DNA of 64,000 nt from contig CAJJCY010000004.1 of assembly GCA_905182865.1 (NCBI GenBank), positions 558,001-622,000 on the forward strand. Reading direction: 5' to 3'. Of the stretch, positions 34,115-45,118 are shown piece after piece. This DNA comes from an uncultured SAR324 cluster bacterium (GTDB lineage Bacteria; SAR324; NAC60-12). The notes under the pieces were generated by a model. That model saw only the letters and a program-made list of their open reading frames with translations. It was not told the DNA's origin and ran no database searches. Position 1 is the first letter of the stretch, and every line of letters starts with the position of its first letter. The position numbers and the translations under genes were made by a program.

Positions 34115-35225
34115 ATGAAAAATAATCTAATTTATTATCTATTGATAACTTTAAGCATCATCGTCAATTCCTGCTCCGAAGGTTTTAAAGAAGAATACTC
34201 AAAACTTTTTATAGCCCTTACAGAAGTGACCGCAATCACAACCCCGACCACTGACACCACACCAGATTATACCTTCAGTTCCACCTTGTCAGGAGCCCTC
34301 ACTTACGGCGGTTCATGCTCTTCAAGTACTACCATTGCAACCACTGGCAACAATACCATCACTTTAAATACTTTAAGTGTTGGACCATATGCGGATTGTA
34401 CTATTACCGTTTCTAAAACAATTGCTACTAATAAATCAGAAACAACTTTAAGTGGTTCCCTTACAATCACTTCTTTTACTGTTTCTTCCTCTGATAACAC
34501 AACCACCCTCTCGGCTCCAGACAATTTATCTGCCAGTGGTGCAAACAATACTATTACACTGACATGGAACTCTGTCAGCGGTGCGACTAGTTATACTTTG
34601 TATTGGGACAACGTTTCTGGAATTGACAACAGTGACACGGCTATTACTTCCATCACCAATGATAACTACACCCACAGCAGTTTGGCTAACGGGTCAATTT
34701 ATTATTACAAGGTTGCTGCAGTAGATTCATCTGGAACAGGAACTCTCTCCTCTGTTGCAAGTGCTATCCTTGCTTCAAATATACAAGCTTCGAAAACCTT
34801 TAATGATCACACTTATGCTTTAACAAGTGACTCCAATGAATTGGAATGATGCTAAAACGGCTGCTACTGCTTTAGGAGGATACCTTACAACGGTAAACAC
34901 TAAAGCTGAGAACGACTGGTTGACAGCTATATTTAACAATCCATATGGTCAATCATGGATTGGAGCTAATGACATAGCCACTACTAACACATGGGTATGG
35001 GACAATGGTACGACAGATAATGACAATGGATTAACAGATAACATTTGTGGTTCTAATGGTTGTCCAAATAGTAATGCAACATGGGCCGATAATATTACGA
35101 GTAAATGGGCGAGTGATGAACCCAATCGTAACGGTGCTTCTTGTGGTTATATCTGGACAACTTCTGGCACTTGGGATGATATACTGTATGGTAGTAAGTA
35201 TGCCATCATTGAATTTGATTTATGA
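34115..35225 (+). CDS. Lipoprotein with fibronectin III-like and C-type-lectin-like domains, one frameshift near 34835
   Basis: Lipobox IVNSCS; APDNLSASGANNTITLTWNSVSGATSYTLYWDN; MNWNDAKTAATALGGYLTTVNTKAENDWLTAIF..WIGANDIATTNTWVW..SDEPN..C..TWDDILYGSKYAIIEFDL. Confidence 0.78.
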
Positions 35226-35386
35226 GGTTTGAGAATTTACGAGCGTAACCAAATGGAAACATCGATCAGAACTGGACAATAACATCAGCTCTGGGAGTGT
35301 TGAAATCAGTCTGGTTTAATTACAGATCGGACAGTTACAAATAATAACCACTTCAGACACTAATACTCTTGACAGTGGCATCCCCA

Positions 35387-35433
35387 TCATCACCTGTGAG
35401 TATCCCCCCACTAATTCTTCACAGTCAGACAAA
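35387..35433 (+). repeat. Dispersed hairpin repeat, copy C
   Basis: ATCACCTGTGAGTATCCCCCCACTAATTCTTCACAGTCAGAC. Confidence 0.85.
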
Positions 35434-35460
35434 CCTCCACAATCCTCACCACATTCTTGT

Positions 35461-35780
35461 ATAAGGTTTTCATACTGTAAATTCAATTTGCTAACCATCA
35501 GGAGCAAAGCATTACTTGTCATTAAGTGTTGATACAAGAACGAGTAGGACAAATATTGATAATAAGGTTTTCATACTGTAAATTCAATTCGGCAACTAGC
35601 AGGAGGAAGGCATATTCTTTCAGCAAGGATTGATACAGGAACGAGTAGGTTGAATATTGATAATAAGATTTTCATAATACAAATTCAATTCGTCAACCAT
35701 CAGGAGCGAAGCATATTCTTTCGGTAAAGTTTGATACAGGAACGAGTAGATTAAAAATTAATAATAAGAATTTCATATCT
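35461..35780. repeat. 101-bp noncoding tandem repeat, three full units plus a partial unit
   Basis: Units start at 35461, 35562, 35663 and 35764 (ATAAGGTTTTCATACTGTAAATTCAATT..GATACAGGAACGAGTAG..AATATTGATA); period not divisible by 3. Confidence 0.85.
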
Positions 35781-35840
35781 TCCCACTTAATTCTTCACAG
35801 TCAGACACTCTCAAAGTAATATCCACATCTCTCCTGTAAA
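35781..35840 (+). repeat. Dispersed hairpin repeat, copy D (left arm missing)
   Basis: CCCACTTAATTCTTCACAGTCAGACACTCTCAAAGTAATATCCACAT. Confidence 0.8.
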
Positions 35841-35887
35841 ACACTCCTAAACGCCCTTTCCGTCTCAGTACTACGTATTTTCTCAGC

Positions 35888-35916
35888 TTGACTTCAAAAT
35901 GAAAATTATATAGAAT
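35888..35916 (+). promoter_or_regulatory. Candidate sigma70-type promoter of the lipoprotein 5' module, copy 1
   Basis: TTGACT-17 bp-TAGAAT; same sequence at 39557-39585 and 41287-side (41264-41292), and a variant at 43831-43859. Confidence 0.55.
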
Positions 35917-36011
35917 ATTCACTTTTCAAATATGTTATATCTACAGAATTAAGTAGTATGTTCATTCATTTTGAGTGGATTATTATTTGCCCAGTGCATA
36001 CTTATGGTTTT

Positions 36012-38594
36012 ATGAAAAAACTAAAGTTCCTTTTCTTCCCAACTATCTTGGTATTGGCCTTTGGTTTGATGCTTTCCTGTGCCAAAAGTTCAGAAGATAA
36101 TATTAATAGTGGAGTGGCAAAATTTGGAGATACTCTTGGTGGTGGAGGTTCAGGTGGAAGTGGTGGAGATGCAAGCTACTCCTGCTCATTTAAAAATACA
36201 AAGGCTTTTTAGTTGGCCTGCCGTTCAGCAAATTAGAACTTATGATTAAAACATCCAAAATCAAAAATTGTTGTTTTAGAAAAAGGAGAGGGGGCTTACT
36301 TATGGGATATAGATGGAGCATTTTATAATAATTCAATTTACATAGCAGATGATGCAGGATTTTACTGGATTGTTGGAGCAGGTGATAAAATTGAAAAGAA
36401 AAAAATAAATTATACATCTGGATTTAAACCTTCAGAAATTACTGGTATTTGATTTAACTCCGTCGGACATGTTATAAATGTCGTAAAAAATAAAAAAACA
36501 TCTACTTCTTATTGGAAAAACGGTGAACTGGTAAAAACTTTTAGAGAAAATGCAGATTGGTCTTCTGAGAAACATGTAGCAGCAGATTCCAAAGGGAACG
36601 TATATATACCTGGTTGGAGAATGAAAAGCCATGAGGATACATATTCAGCTCTTTGGATAAACGGTACCAGAAAAAATCTTTCAACTGTACATGATGGTGA
36701 GGCAACTGACGCGGTTATTGGTTCTGAGACTGCCTCTGGATCAAATGTATGGATTTCTGGGGCACATGGTCCTTATACTCGTGGAGGAACGCTGGCTGCA
36801 TATTGGCGAAGAAATCCCAATGGTCAGACAAATCAAACAAAGGTCACCAAAGTCAAAACTTATGGCCTGCCAAAAAATTCGGTTTACAGCAGTAGAGCTA
36901 CATCAATCTTTGTTTCTGGTTCAACAGTTTACATGGCAGGAGCAGTTAATGTCATTAACGCTGGTGATGTACCTGTTTACTGGAAAAATAAAGTTCAGCA
37001 TGAGCTTCCTTTAGAATTCGATCTTAAAACCTGTGATTACTGTACGGTAGCTCCAACTGATATTTCACTTCTGGACAGTAAGGCCCTCGTAGTAGGTGAT
37101 TATTACAATGAAAAAGATTTTGTAGATAGGAACCGTACCAATGGAGAATATAAAGCGGTCTACTGGGTGAATAACAAACTGCATAAACTCTGTGAGTGTT
37201 GTAGTTCGTCAGATGCTGTTGCAATCGTGGCCAATGAATGTGTCGACACGTCTTGTGAGCAAGCTGAATGGAAGGACCAAACATGTTCAACTTCATCTGA
37301 AACAGAAGATAAAAAAGCTTTCACAAAACAGTTAGGATCTACTCGTGAAGACATAGCAAAAGGAGTGGCGGTTGACTCATCCGGAAACAGCTACGTGACT
37401 GGATACACCGATGGAGGACTAGACGGGAACAGACATTGGGGGAGGCAAGACTTCTTTCTGATAAAGTATAATTCAAGTGGAACAAAAGAATGGACGAAAC
37501 AGGAGGGTTCCTCTGGAAATGAGTATGCGTATGGAGTAGCGGTGGACTCTTCGGACAATATCTATGTGACTGGTTATACGGATAATAAATTCCACGGCAA
37601 CAATAAATCAGGAAGATTTGACATCTTTCTTGTGAAGTACAACTCAAGCGGGGCCAGACAATGGACCAAACAGTTAGGTACGTCTAATAATGAATATGCT
37701 TCTGCAATTGCAACGGACTCTTCGGATAACATCTACGTAACGGGAAATACCTGGGGAGGACTCGACGGGAGCACCAAACCATCTTATTGCATGGGTTACG
37801 GCACCGTAAAGGCCAGCAAAGAATGTACTGACATCTTTCTTGTGAAGTACAACTCAAGCGGGACAAAACAATGGGTCAAACAGTTGGAAGGTTCATCAAA
37901 ATCATATGATAATGCTCAGGGGGTAGCGGTAGACTCTTCGGATAACATATATTTGGCTGGATTCACCAATGGAGGACTCGACGGGAACACCAGTTCGGGG
38001 AAACATGACATCTTACTAGTGAAATACAACTCCGATGGGTCAAAACAGTGGCTTCAACAGTTCGGATCTTCAAGTAATGACATGGGGCTTCATGTGGATG
38101 TGGACTCCAAAGGTAATATCTATGTGACGGGATACACCGAAGGTGGACTAGACGGGAACACCAACTCTGGAAATAGAGACATCTTTCTAGTCAAGTACAA
38201 TTCAAGCGGCACAAAACAGTGGACACAACAGTTGGGGACCCCCACAACTGAAGAGGGTAATGGGGTGGCGGTAGACTCCTCGGATAATATTTATGTGACC
38301 GGATGGACCGGAGGAAAACTAGAGACTTACTCGGGTGGTAATGACACTATTCTTGTTAAGTACAACTCCAGTGGAACTAAACAGTGGACCCGACAGTTTG
38401 GTGCACCAAGTTTTCTTAAAAGAGACGATGAATATCAAACTAGCCAGATGACCACTTCGGCAGACATAGGTGCTGGAGTGGCGGTGGACTCCTCGGGCAA
38501 CATCTTCGTGACGGGAAGCACCGAGGGTGGAATGGACGGAAACACTAACTCTGGGAAGAGTGACATCTTTCTTGTGAAGTACAACTCGATGTGA
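36012..38594 (+). pseudogene. Lipoprotein with SBBP-type beta-propeller repeats; frameshift near 36210-36260 and in-frame TGA at 36450
   Basis: MKKLKFLFFPTILVLAFGLMLSCAKSSEDNIN; then repeats FTKQLGSTREDIAKGVAVDSSGNSYVTGYTDGGLDGN..FFLIKYNSSGTKEW about 7 times. Confidence 0.8.
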
Positions 38595-38644
38595 TGTGAG
38601 ACAATAAACTCTTCAAATAAAAATATTCCTCTCAATGCCAATCA

Positions 38645-38690
38645 CATCACCTACTGTGACTGCCCCCACTAATTCTTCACTGTCAAACTA
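38645..38690 (+). repeat. Dispersed hairpin repeat, copy E (diverged)
   Basis: CATCACCTACTGTGACTGCCCCCACTAATTCTTCACTGTCAAAC. Confidence 0.65.
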
Positions 38691-38838
38691 CCTACAAAAA
38701 CATTATTCAGGATTGGACATCTGTCAAGTTGCGTTCATATTTCTTTTATTTTAGTGTATTTTTGTTATTGATTGTGAAATCATTATAAAATGAAATCTAT
38801 TTAAATACTAAATTAAAACATTTTTCTAATTCACAAAA

Positions 38839-39390
38839 ATGAAAAAAATTTTAACATCCATCATTCTGCTCCTTTTCCTGGCCTCTCCATTGTTTGGTCA
38901 ATCATCTGAAGAAAAGAAGTTTGCAGTCAGAACTTCTATCTTTGCACAAGCGTTGACATATAATTTAGACAAACAAAATGGAGTTGGAATTTTTTTTGGA
39001 CAACTGACTACTGAAATAAAAAAAGATAATATTAAAAAAGCAGTAAATAGTTTTTATGGAGTAAATCATGCGTATGCATTTAATTGTATAAATTGTGATT
39101 CATTTTTTATCATAACTCTATTGGGACCGTATGGTGCAGTTTATACGACTGCTGATGGTTCAACTTATACTTATTCTGGATGGGCACTAAATGTTGTTGG
39201 TGGTTACGGTTGGTATTTTGAAAATGATATAAGTGTTATTTTGGGTAGTGGTCCATCATTTACGACTTGGAGCAAAGAAAGTGAGAATTTAAAAAGTGAC
39301 AAGGGTTATGGGAAAGTTGTAGAGGACCGTGTAAAGATGCTCAGTTTCCAGCCAATCACTCCATTCTTAGCTATAGGTTACTCATTTTAG
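38839..39390 (+). CDS. Small exported, outer-membrane-like protein
   Basis: Signal peptide MKKILTSIILLLFLASPLFGQ; beta-rich; ends PFLAIGYSF. Confidence 0.6.
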   Translation: MKKILTSIILLLFLASPLFGQSSEEKKFAVRTSIFAQALTYNLDKQNGVGIFFGQLTTEIKKDNIKKAVNSFYGVNHAYAFNCINCDSFFIITLLGPYGAVYTTADGSTYTYSGWALNVVGGYGWYFENDISVILGSGPSFTTWSKESENLKSDKGYGKVVEDRVKMLSFQPITPFLAIGYSF

Positions 39391-39430
39391 TCGTTTAAAG
39401 TCGTTAATTCTCTAACTTCATCGACACTCC

Positions 39431-39480
39431 ATCATTCCCATGTAAGCAACCCTCACTAATTCTTCACAGTCAGACACTCT
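39431..39480 (+). repeat. Dispersed hairpin repeat, copy F
   Basis: ATCATTCCCATGTAAGCAACCCTCACTAATTCTTCACAGTCAGACACTCT. Confidence 0.75.
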
Positions 39481-39556
39481 CAAAGTAATATCCACATCTC
39501 TCCTGTAAAACACTCCTAAACGCCCTTTCCGTCTCAGTACTACGTATTTTCTCAGC

Positions 39557-39585
39557 TTGACTTCAAAATGAAAATTATATAGAAT
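39557..39585 (+). promoter_or_regulatory. Candidate promoter of the lipoprotein 5' module, copy 2
   Basis: TTGACT-17-TAGAAT, identical core to copy 1. Confidence 0.55.
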
Positions 39586-39681
39586 ATGTAAGTTTTCAAA
39601 TATGTTATATCTACAGAATTATGTAGTAAATTCATTCATTTTGAGTGGATTATTATTTGCCCAGTGCATACTTATGGTTCT

Positions 39682-41110
39682 ATGAAAAAACTAAAGTTCC
39701 TTTTCTTCCCAACTATCTTGGTATTGGCCTTTGGCTTGATGCTTTCATGTGCCAAAAGTTCAGAAGATAATATTAATGGTGGAGTGGCAAACACAAACGA
39801 AAATTTAGCAGACACTTTAGAAGATAATAATGACACAGCCGTAGATTTGGAAAATACTCTTAATGGTGGTGGAGGAGGTTCAAGCAACTCGTCCTCATGC
39901 AGTAATAAAGGATCTTTTCAAATTCTTCCGGAAAAAGACGCAGTTGTATGGGAGGTTGTAAAAAATAAAAAAGACTGTGGTTATGCTCTTGTAGGTGGAA
40001 AAAATAGAAAACCGTGGATCAAATTCGTAGACGAAAATGGGAATCAATTGATTAGCAAAACTTATGATGCTGATTTTAAAGATTATACAAGCAACTTTGG
40101 AAACGGTTTACCAACAGAAGGTCAACTTGATGGTAGTGCGATATCACAAACAATGGATGGCGGATATATTGTTGGTACATATGTCAATCCCCGTCATCCA
40201 AGCTACGGAAACACCCACATTTTCAAAACTGATTCAAAGGGAGAAATCGAGTGGAAGAGAGAACAGAAATACAAATCCGGGAATGCAAGTGTGATTCACT
40301 TTGTCCAAGATATCATCCAAACAAACGACGGTCATTATGTGGCAGTAGGTTATACCTCCGGAGATAGCGGTAATAAAATCAAAGGCCAGGGGTTTATGAC
40401 GAAAATTGATAAAGATGATGGGACTGAAAAATGGATGAAAAGATTTGGTTCTAACGCTTGTGTATTCGATACCCTGGAGTCGGTTTTAGAGGATAATGAA
40501 AATAATTTAATTGCAGTTGGAAAATATGAAAAACCATGCCCAGGGTACGCATGTCATCATGGATATGCTTGTGGGGATGTCCTTTTTCTAAAAATAAGTT
40601 CTGATACAGGTGAAACTTTAATTTCAAAGAGACACGGAAATAAATGGTTGGCGGCTGGACACAGTTTACTTCAGCTTGATGATGGAAGTTTTATTGTAGG
40701 GGGAAGGGTAAAGGGTAACAAAAACGTTCCTGTTAATTCTGCCGTTTGGCGAATTAATAAGAATGGAGAACTGGCATGGTCACAACCTTGGACTGGAACC
40801 GCAAGAAAAGTAAATAATGATTGGCACAATGAAACTGTCAATGCGCTCGCTCTTAGTCCTCAAGGAGATGACTCTACTCGCAGCAGGTTGGACAGGTTTG
40901 GCTGGTTTTAAAAAAAATAGGGCATTTGACATGATGGTTTGGTCCATGGATTTAAATGGTGAACAGAAATGGATAAAAAGATATGAAGTGTCTGGGCCGC
41001 AGACTGCAGAAAGTATTACCCTCATCAAAAATAATCATTTCCTAGTATCTGGAGGGAAATCATTCTTTGAAATTGATTCAGATGGGATATTTATAAAAAA
41101 TCATAAATAA
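39682..41110 (+). CDS. Lipoprotein with propeller-like repeats, frameshift near 40870
   Basis: Shared N-terminus MKKLKFLFFPTILVLAFGLMLSCAKSSEDNINGGVANTNENLADTLEDNNDTAVDLENTLNGGGG; repeats of the DGGYIVG..KTDSKGEIEW type; ORFs 39664-40911 and 40817-41110. Confidence 0.75.
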
Positions 41111-41135
41111 CTTTGAAAAACTAAAAAAACAACCC

Positions 41136-41200
41136 CATCATCCCCTGTGAATAACTCCCACTAATTCTTCACAGTCAGACACCCTCCAAGTAAAATTTCC
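41136..41200 (+). repeat. Dispersed hairpin repeat, copy G
   Basis: ATCATCCCCTGTGAATAACTCCCACTAATTCTTCACAGTCAGACACCCTCCAAGTAAAATTTCCACAT. Confidence 0.88.
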
Positions 41201-41263
41201 ACATCTCTCCTGTAAAACACTCCTAAACGCCCTTTCCGTCTCAGTACTACGTATTTTCTCAGC

Positions 41264-41292
41264 TTGACTTCAAAATGAAAATTATATAGAAT
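41264..41292 (+). promoter_or_regulatory. Candidate promoter of the lipoprotein 5' module, copy 3
   Basis: TTGACT-17-TAGAAT. Confidence 0.55.
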
Positions 41293-41387
41293 ATTCACTT
41301 TTCAAATATGTTATATCTACAGAATTAAGTAGTATGTTCATTCATTTTGAGTGGATTATTATTTGCCCAGTGCATACTTATGGTTTT

Positions 41388-42732
41388 ATGAAAAAACTGA
41401 AGTTCCTTTTCTTCCCAACTATCTTGGTATTGGCCTTTGGTTTGATGCTTTCCTGTGCCAAAAGTTCAGAAGATAATATTAATGGTGGAGTGGCAAACAC
41501 AAACAAAAATTTAGCAGACACTTTAGAAGATAATAATGACACAGCCGTAGATTTGGAAAATACTCTTAATGGTGGAGGTGGAGGTTCAAGCAACTCGTCC
41601 TCTGATGAAGCTCCCAAAAATGTTGTGTTCGGTAAAACTATTCTGGATCCAGATGCAACTCAAAGTAAGGATTATGAGGAGTCGGCAAGTGATGTAATTA
41701 AAACTTCAGGGGGTGACTATGTTGTTGTAGGAACATCAATTAGCTGGGAATGGCCAATGCCAGATAATATGGATGATATCTTAATAGTCAAACTAGATGG
41801 AGAATACTAGAAACGTTATCTGGAATAAAAAAATTCATCTGAGAAACTTTGATAGAGCTACCTCTGTTGTTGAAGACAAAGATGGTAATTATGTCCTTAC
41901 TGGATTCACTTCAAGTGATGACGCAAATAAATCAGATGTTTTCTTTGGAAAAGTAGATCCGCAAGGTAACGTCCTTACTAAAAAAGCCATTAAGATTACA
42001 AAAAACTATGATGGAGGATATTCTATTTCTAAGACAGCTGATGGTGGATTCATTATTGGCGGTGAAGCCGGGTCTTCTCACAATGAAGATTTTATGATGT
42101 TGAAAGTTGATCAAAATGGGAATAAACAATGGTGGAAAAAGTTTTCTGATCATCCGGATAATTCTGCTTATGATGCAATTGAGGCTTCTGATGGAAACTT
42201 CTATTTAGTTGGAAAAAAAAGGATCGTCGACAGATATGAAGACATCAGAATCATCAAAACAAATTCTAAAGGCAAAAAAATCTGGGATAAAACTTATGGT
42301 GGTGACAAAGATGATATTGGCGAGGGCATCATTGAATCAGAAAACAACACATTTGTGGTAGTAGCGGGAACTTTTTCTTATGGTAAGGGTGGAGATGTAA
42401 TGCTCATGAAAATAAACAGCGATGGTGAATTAATCTGGCAGAATAACTATGGAGGAGACAAATTTGAGGGACTTCGCGTGTATGATGGGAATTCTGTCAG
42501 TGGACGCCATTTGACTAAAACTCCAAATGGAGGTTTTCTAGTCAGCGGTTCTAAAGGTGGTGGGATGTGGGTTTTCAAAACTAATAGTTCAGGTTCGCTT
42601 TTATGGGATTATAGCGGTAATGTTTGGGGGGGAGCATTCGCTGCAAGGCAAGCAGTTGACGGATCGGTAATCATTGCAGGACCAGGCCTTTCAGGAGACA
42701 CAGTAGATTTATATGTCGTCAAAATCAAATAA
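41388..42732 (+). CDS. Lipoprotein with propeller-like repeats, frameshift near 41800
   Basis: Same N-terminal module; ORFs 41334-41810 and 41797-42732; DGGFIIGGEAGSSHNEDFMMLKVDQNGNKQWWK. Confidence 0.78.
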
Positions 42733-42885
42733 GAACAGAGTTGATTAAGGTTTTTATGGTAAATGTCTTCTTCAGAGATAGTTCCTCTTGATCTTTTTCG
42801 AGTTTACTATTAGGCTTGGTTCTGGTTCAGGTTCTGGTTTTGCATATCGAAAGCACGAATTAATAACATTCTACACAACATCATT

Positions 42886-43701
42886 ATGAAACGATTTACA
42901 ACCACTATATCATGTATCTTGATGGCCATGGCCCTCCTTACATCTTGTGGAGAAAATGCTGTAAAAGAAATTTCAGGATCGGAAACACTTACAGAAAGTG
43001 AATTTTCTAGCGAAGAATTGGATTCTGCAGTAGAAACGCTTGAAATCAGTTATTCCATCACTGTGATTTCAGACGATAATTCAGAAGTCGAAATCAACAG
43101 TGACGCAGATTTGACTTCGTACAGCAAAAGATACGGGAAAGCTAAAATTAAATTTCCTATTGAAATCACGGTAGACGGTGAAACGATACTCATTCAAGAC
43201 CACAAAGAATTGAAAGCCTTGATTGGTAGAAAAAAGAAAGGCCAAAGACCCCCTCCTTTTAAATTGGTGTACCCTATATCCGTAAACACCGCTGAAGGGG
43301 TTTTGGAAATCGCTGATCGCGAGGCAATGAAAAACTACAAACAATCCCTAGAAAAAGGTGTGCGTCTCGAATTTGTATTCCCTATTTCAGTTAAAGTGGG
43401 CGAGGATGAAATTGAAGTCAACAGTAAAGAAGCTTTAAAAAAACTTCTTCAAAAAAGAAAAAGAAGAGGACACAAGCATCGTAAGTTGGTGTACCCTATA
43501 TCCGTAAACACTGCTGAAGGGGTTTTGGAAATCGCTGATCGCAAGGCTATGAAAGTCTACAAACAATCCCTAGAAAAAGGTGTGCGTCTCGAATTTGTAT
43601 TCCCTATTTCAGTTAAAGTGGGCGAGGATGAAATTGAAGTCAACAGTAAAGAAGCTTTAAAAAAACTTCTTCAAAAAAGAAAAAGAAGAGGACACAAATA
43701 G
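42886..43701 (+). CDS. Lipoprotein with duplicated C-terminal domain
   Basis: Lipobox ALLTSCG; (K)LVYPISVNTAEGVLEIADRxAMKxYKQSLEKGVRLEFVFPISVKVGEDEIEVNSKEALKKLLQKRKRRGHK occurs twice. Confidence 0.75.
   Translation: MKRFTTTISCILMAMALLTSCGENAVKEISGSETLTESEFSSEELDSAVETLEISYSITVISDDNSEVEINSDADLTSYSKRYGKAKIKFPIEITVDGETILIQDHKELKALIGRKKKGQRPPPFKLVYPISVNTAEGVLEIADREAMKNYKQSLEKGVRLEFVFPISVKVGEDEIEVNSKEALKKLLQKRKRRGHKHRKLVYPISVNTAEGVLEIADRKAMKVYKQSLEKGVRLEFVFPISVKVGEDEIEVNSKEALKKLLQKRKRRGHK
43264..43701 (+). repeat. 222-bp in-frame near-identical duplication
   Basis: Second copy starts near 43486; only a few differences visible. Confidence 0.9.
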
Positions 43702-43720
43702 TACTTAACCACGATGCGAG

Positions 43721-43770
43721 GAACCCACACTAATTCTTCACAGTCAGTCACTCTCAAAGTAATATCCACA
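43721..43770 (+). repeat. Dispersed hairpin repeat, copy H (left arm degenerate)
   Basis: GAACCCACACTAATTCTTCACAGTCAGTCACTCTCAAAGTAATATCCACA. Confidence 0.8.
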
Positions 43771-43954
43771 TCTCTCCTGTAAAACACTCCTAAACGCCCT
43801 TTCCGTCTCAGTACTACGTACTTTTACAGCTTGACTTCAAAATGAAAATTATATAGATATGTAAGTTTTAAAATATGTTATATCTACAGAAATATGTAGT
43901 ATATTCATTCAATTTGAGTATATTATTATTTTCCCGGCGCATACTTGAGGTTCT

Positions 43955-45118
43955 ATGAAAAAGCTGAAGTTTCTCTTCTTCCCAACTATCTTGGCATTGG
44001 CCTTTGGCTTGATGCTTTCATGTTCCAAAAGTTCAGAAGATAATATTAATGAAGGAGTGGCAAACACAAACGAAAATTTAGCAGACACTTTAGAAGATAA
44101 TAATGACACAGCCTTAGATTTGGAAGATGTAATTACTGGTGGTGGAGATTCAAGTGATACCGCCACTGAAGATATCTCTTTCGATCCGAGCTCAGTTCCT
44201 GATAATGCAACTACTGTAGCTTTTGGCCAGAGCTATCAGTACCAGGTGGGCACCAGCGGTACTTATTCAGGGACGATCACATATTCTCTGAGTAATGAGC
44301 CTGATAATATGACCATCTCCTCTTCAGGCCTTGTAGAATGGACTCCTACCAAAGCTTCTGATATTAAAACGCATTCAAATATTACAATTACACTCACAAC
44401 AGCAAGCGGGTATGTCAGAACTCTGACTTATGATCTTACTGTCACTGGAACATGCACTTCAGGTAATGTACTGTCAATTTGGTCTGGAGACCAGCGCACT
44501 TCAACTGATAGCTCAAATTTACTTGGTAACGTTACTGCCTATACTGATAATGCATCCGATATTTGCGGAAGCAGCGATAACAAAGATTGTACTGCATCAA
44601 ATAACTATTATTTTCATTCTTCTTCGGTGGACCTAACCTGGGGACCAACACCTACTGCAACCACAGGTAATGTATTCTTCTACAATCAATACGACAACAC
44701 CACTCATCTTTACTTCTTTTATATGTTTGGGGTTAAGGGTAACAGTGTCGCTGACACTATAAAGATAGATATCTTCACAGATAATAATTCATCTACAGAT
44801 GCTGTTGTTGTTGCTGACGATACTTCTGGAGAAATAGGTAAACAAGGCAGTGGTTGTGGTTCTAGCGCTGCTTGCTATAAAGGACGACATGCTTACAATT
44901 CTGCAAATTCAGATGGAGGTGTTATAGGTCCATTTTCAGGTACTAATTATAGAATATTTGTAGATCTAGCTGGAACTTCAACTATAAATTCTGACACCCT
45001 GACACTAGGTAATCTAAACTCATTTAAATACTATTCCAAAGACGGTAGTTCATTCGCTCTTGGAGCAGTGGATAATTTCACCGTTGGTTACAATACAACT
45101 CTTGACTGCAGTAATTGA
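43955..45118 (+). CDS. Lipoprotein with shared 5' module and Ig-like (He_PIG-type) domain
   Basis: MKKLKFLFFPTILALAFGLMLSCSKSSEDNINEGVANTNENLADTLEDNNDTALDLED; TITYSLSNEPDNMTISSSGLVEWTPTKAS. Confidence 0.78.
   Translation: MKKLKFLFFPTILALAFGLMLSCSKSSEDNINEGVANTNENLADTLEDNNDTALDLEDVITGGGDSSDTATEDISFDPSSVPDNATTVAFGQSYQYQVGTSGTYSGTITYSLSNEPDNMTISSSGLVEWTPTKASDIKTHSNITITLTTASGYVRTLTYDLTVTGTCTSGNVLSIWSGDQRTSTDSSNLLGNVTAYTDNASDICGSSDNKDCTASNNYYFHSSSVDLTWGPTPTATTGNVFFYNQYDNTTHLYFFYMFGVKGNSVADTIKIDIFTDNNSSTDAVVVADDTSGEIGKQGSGCGSSAACYKGRHAYNSANSDGGVIGPFSGTNYRIFVDLAGTSTINSDTLTLGNLNSFKYYSKDGSSFALGAVDNFTVGYNTTLDCSN

Noticed and set aside
34827-35780. Diversity-generating retroelement (lectin-fold target followed by a repeat array)
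   Set aside because: No reverse transcriptase ORF, and the 101-bp units show no visible similarity to the lectin 3' end as a TR/VR pair would.
36450-36452. TGA recoding (selenocysteine or alternative code)
   Set aside because: TGA ends many intact genes here (for example guaB, ygfZ C-terminal, 61589-61909) and no SECIS-like element was recognised; mutation or base-call error is simpler.
37024-37866. Minus-strand ORFs across the SBBP gene
   Set aside because: Repeat-driven antisense frames over a well-supported plus-strand gene.
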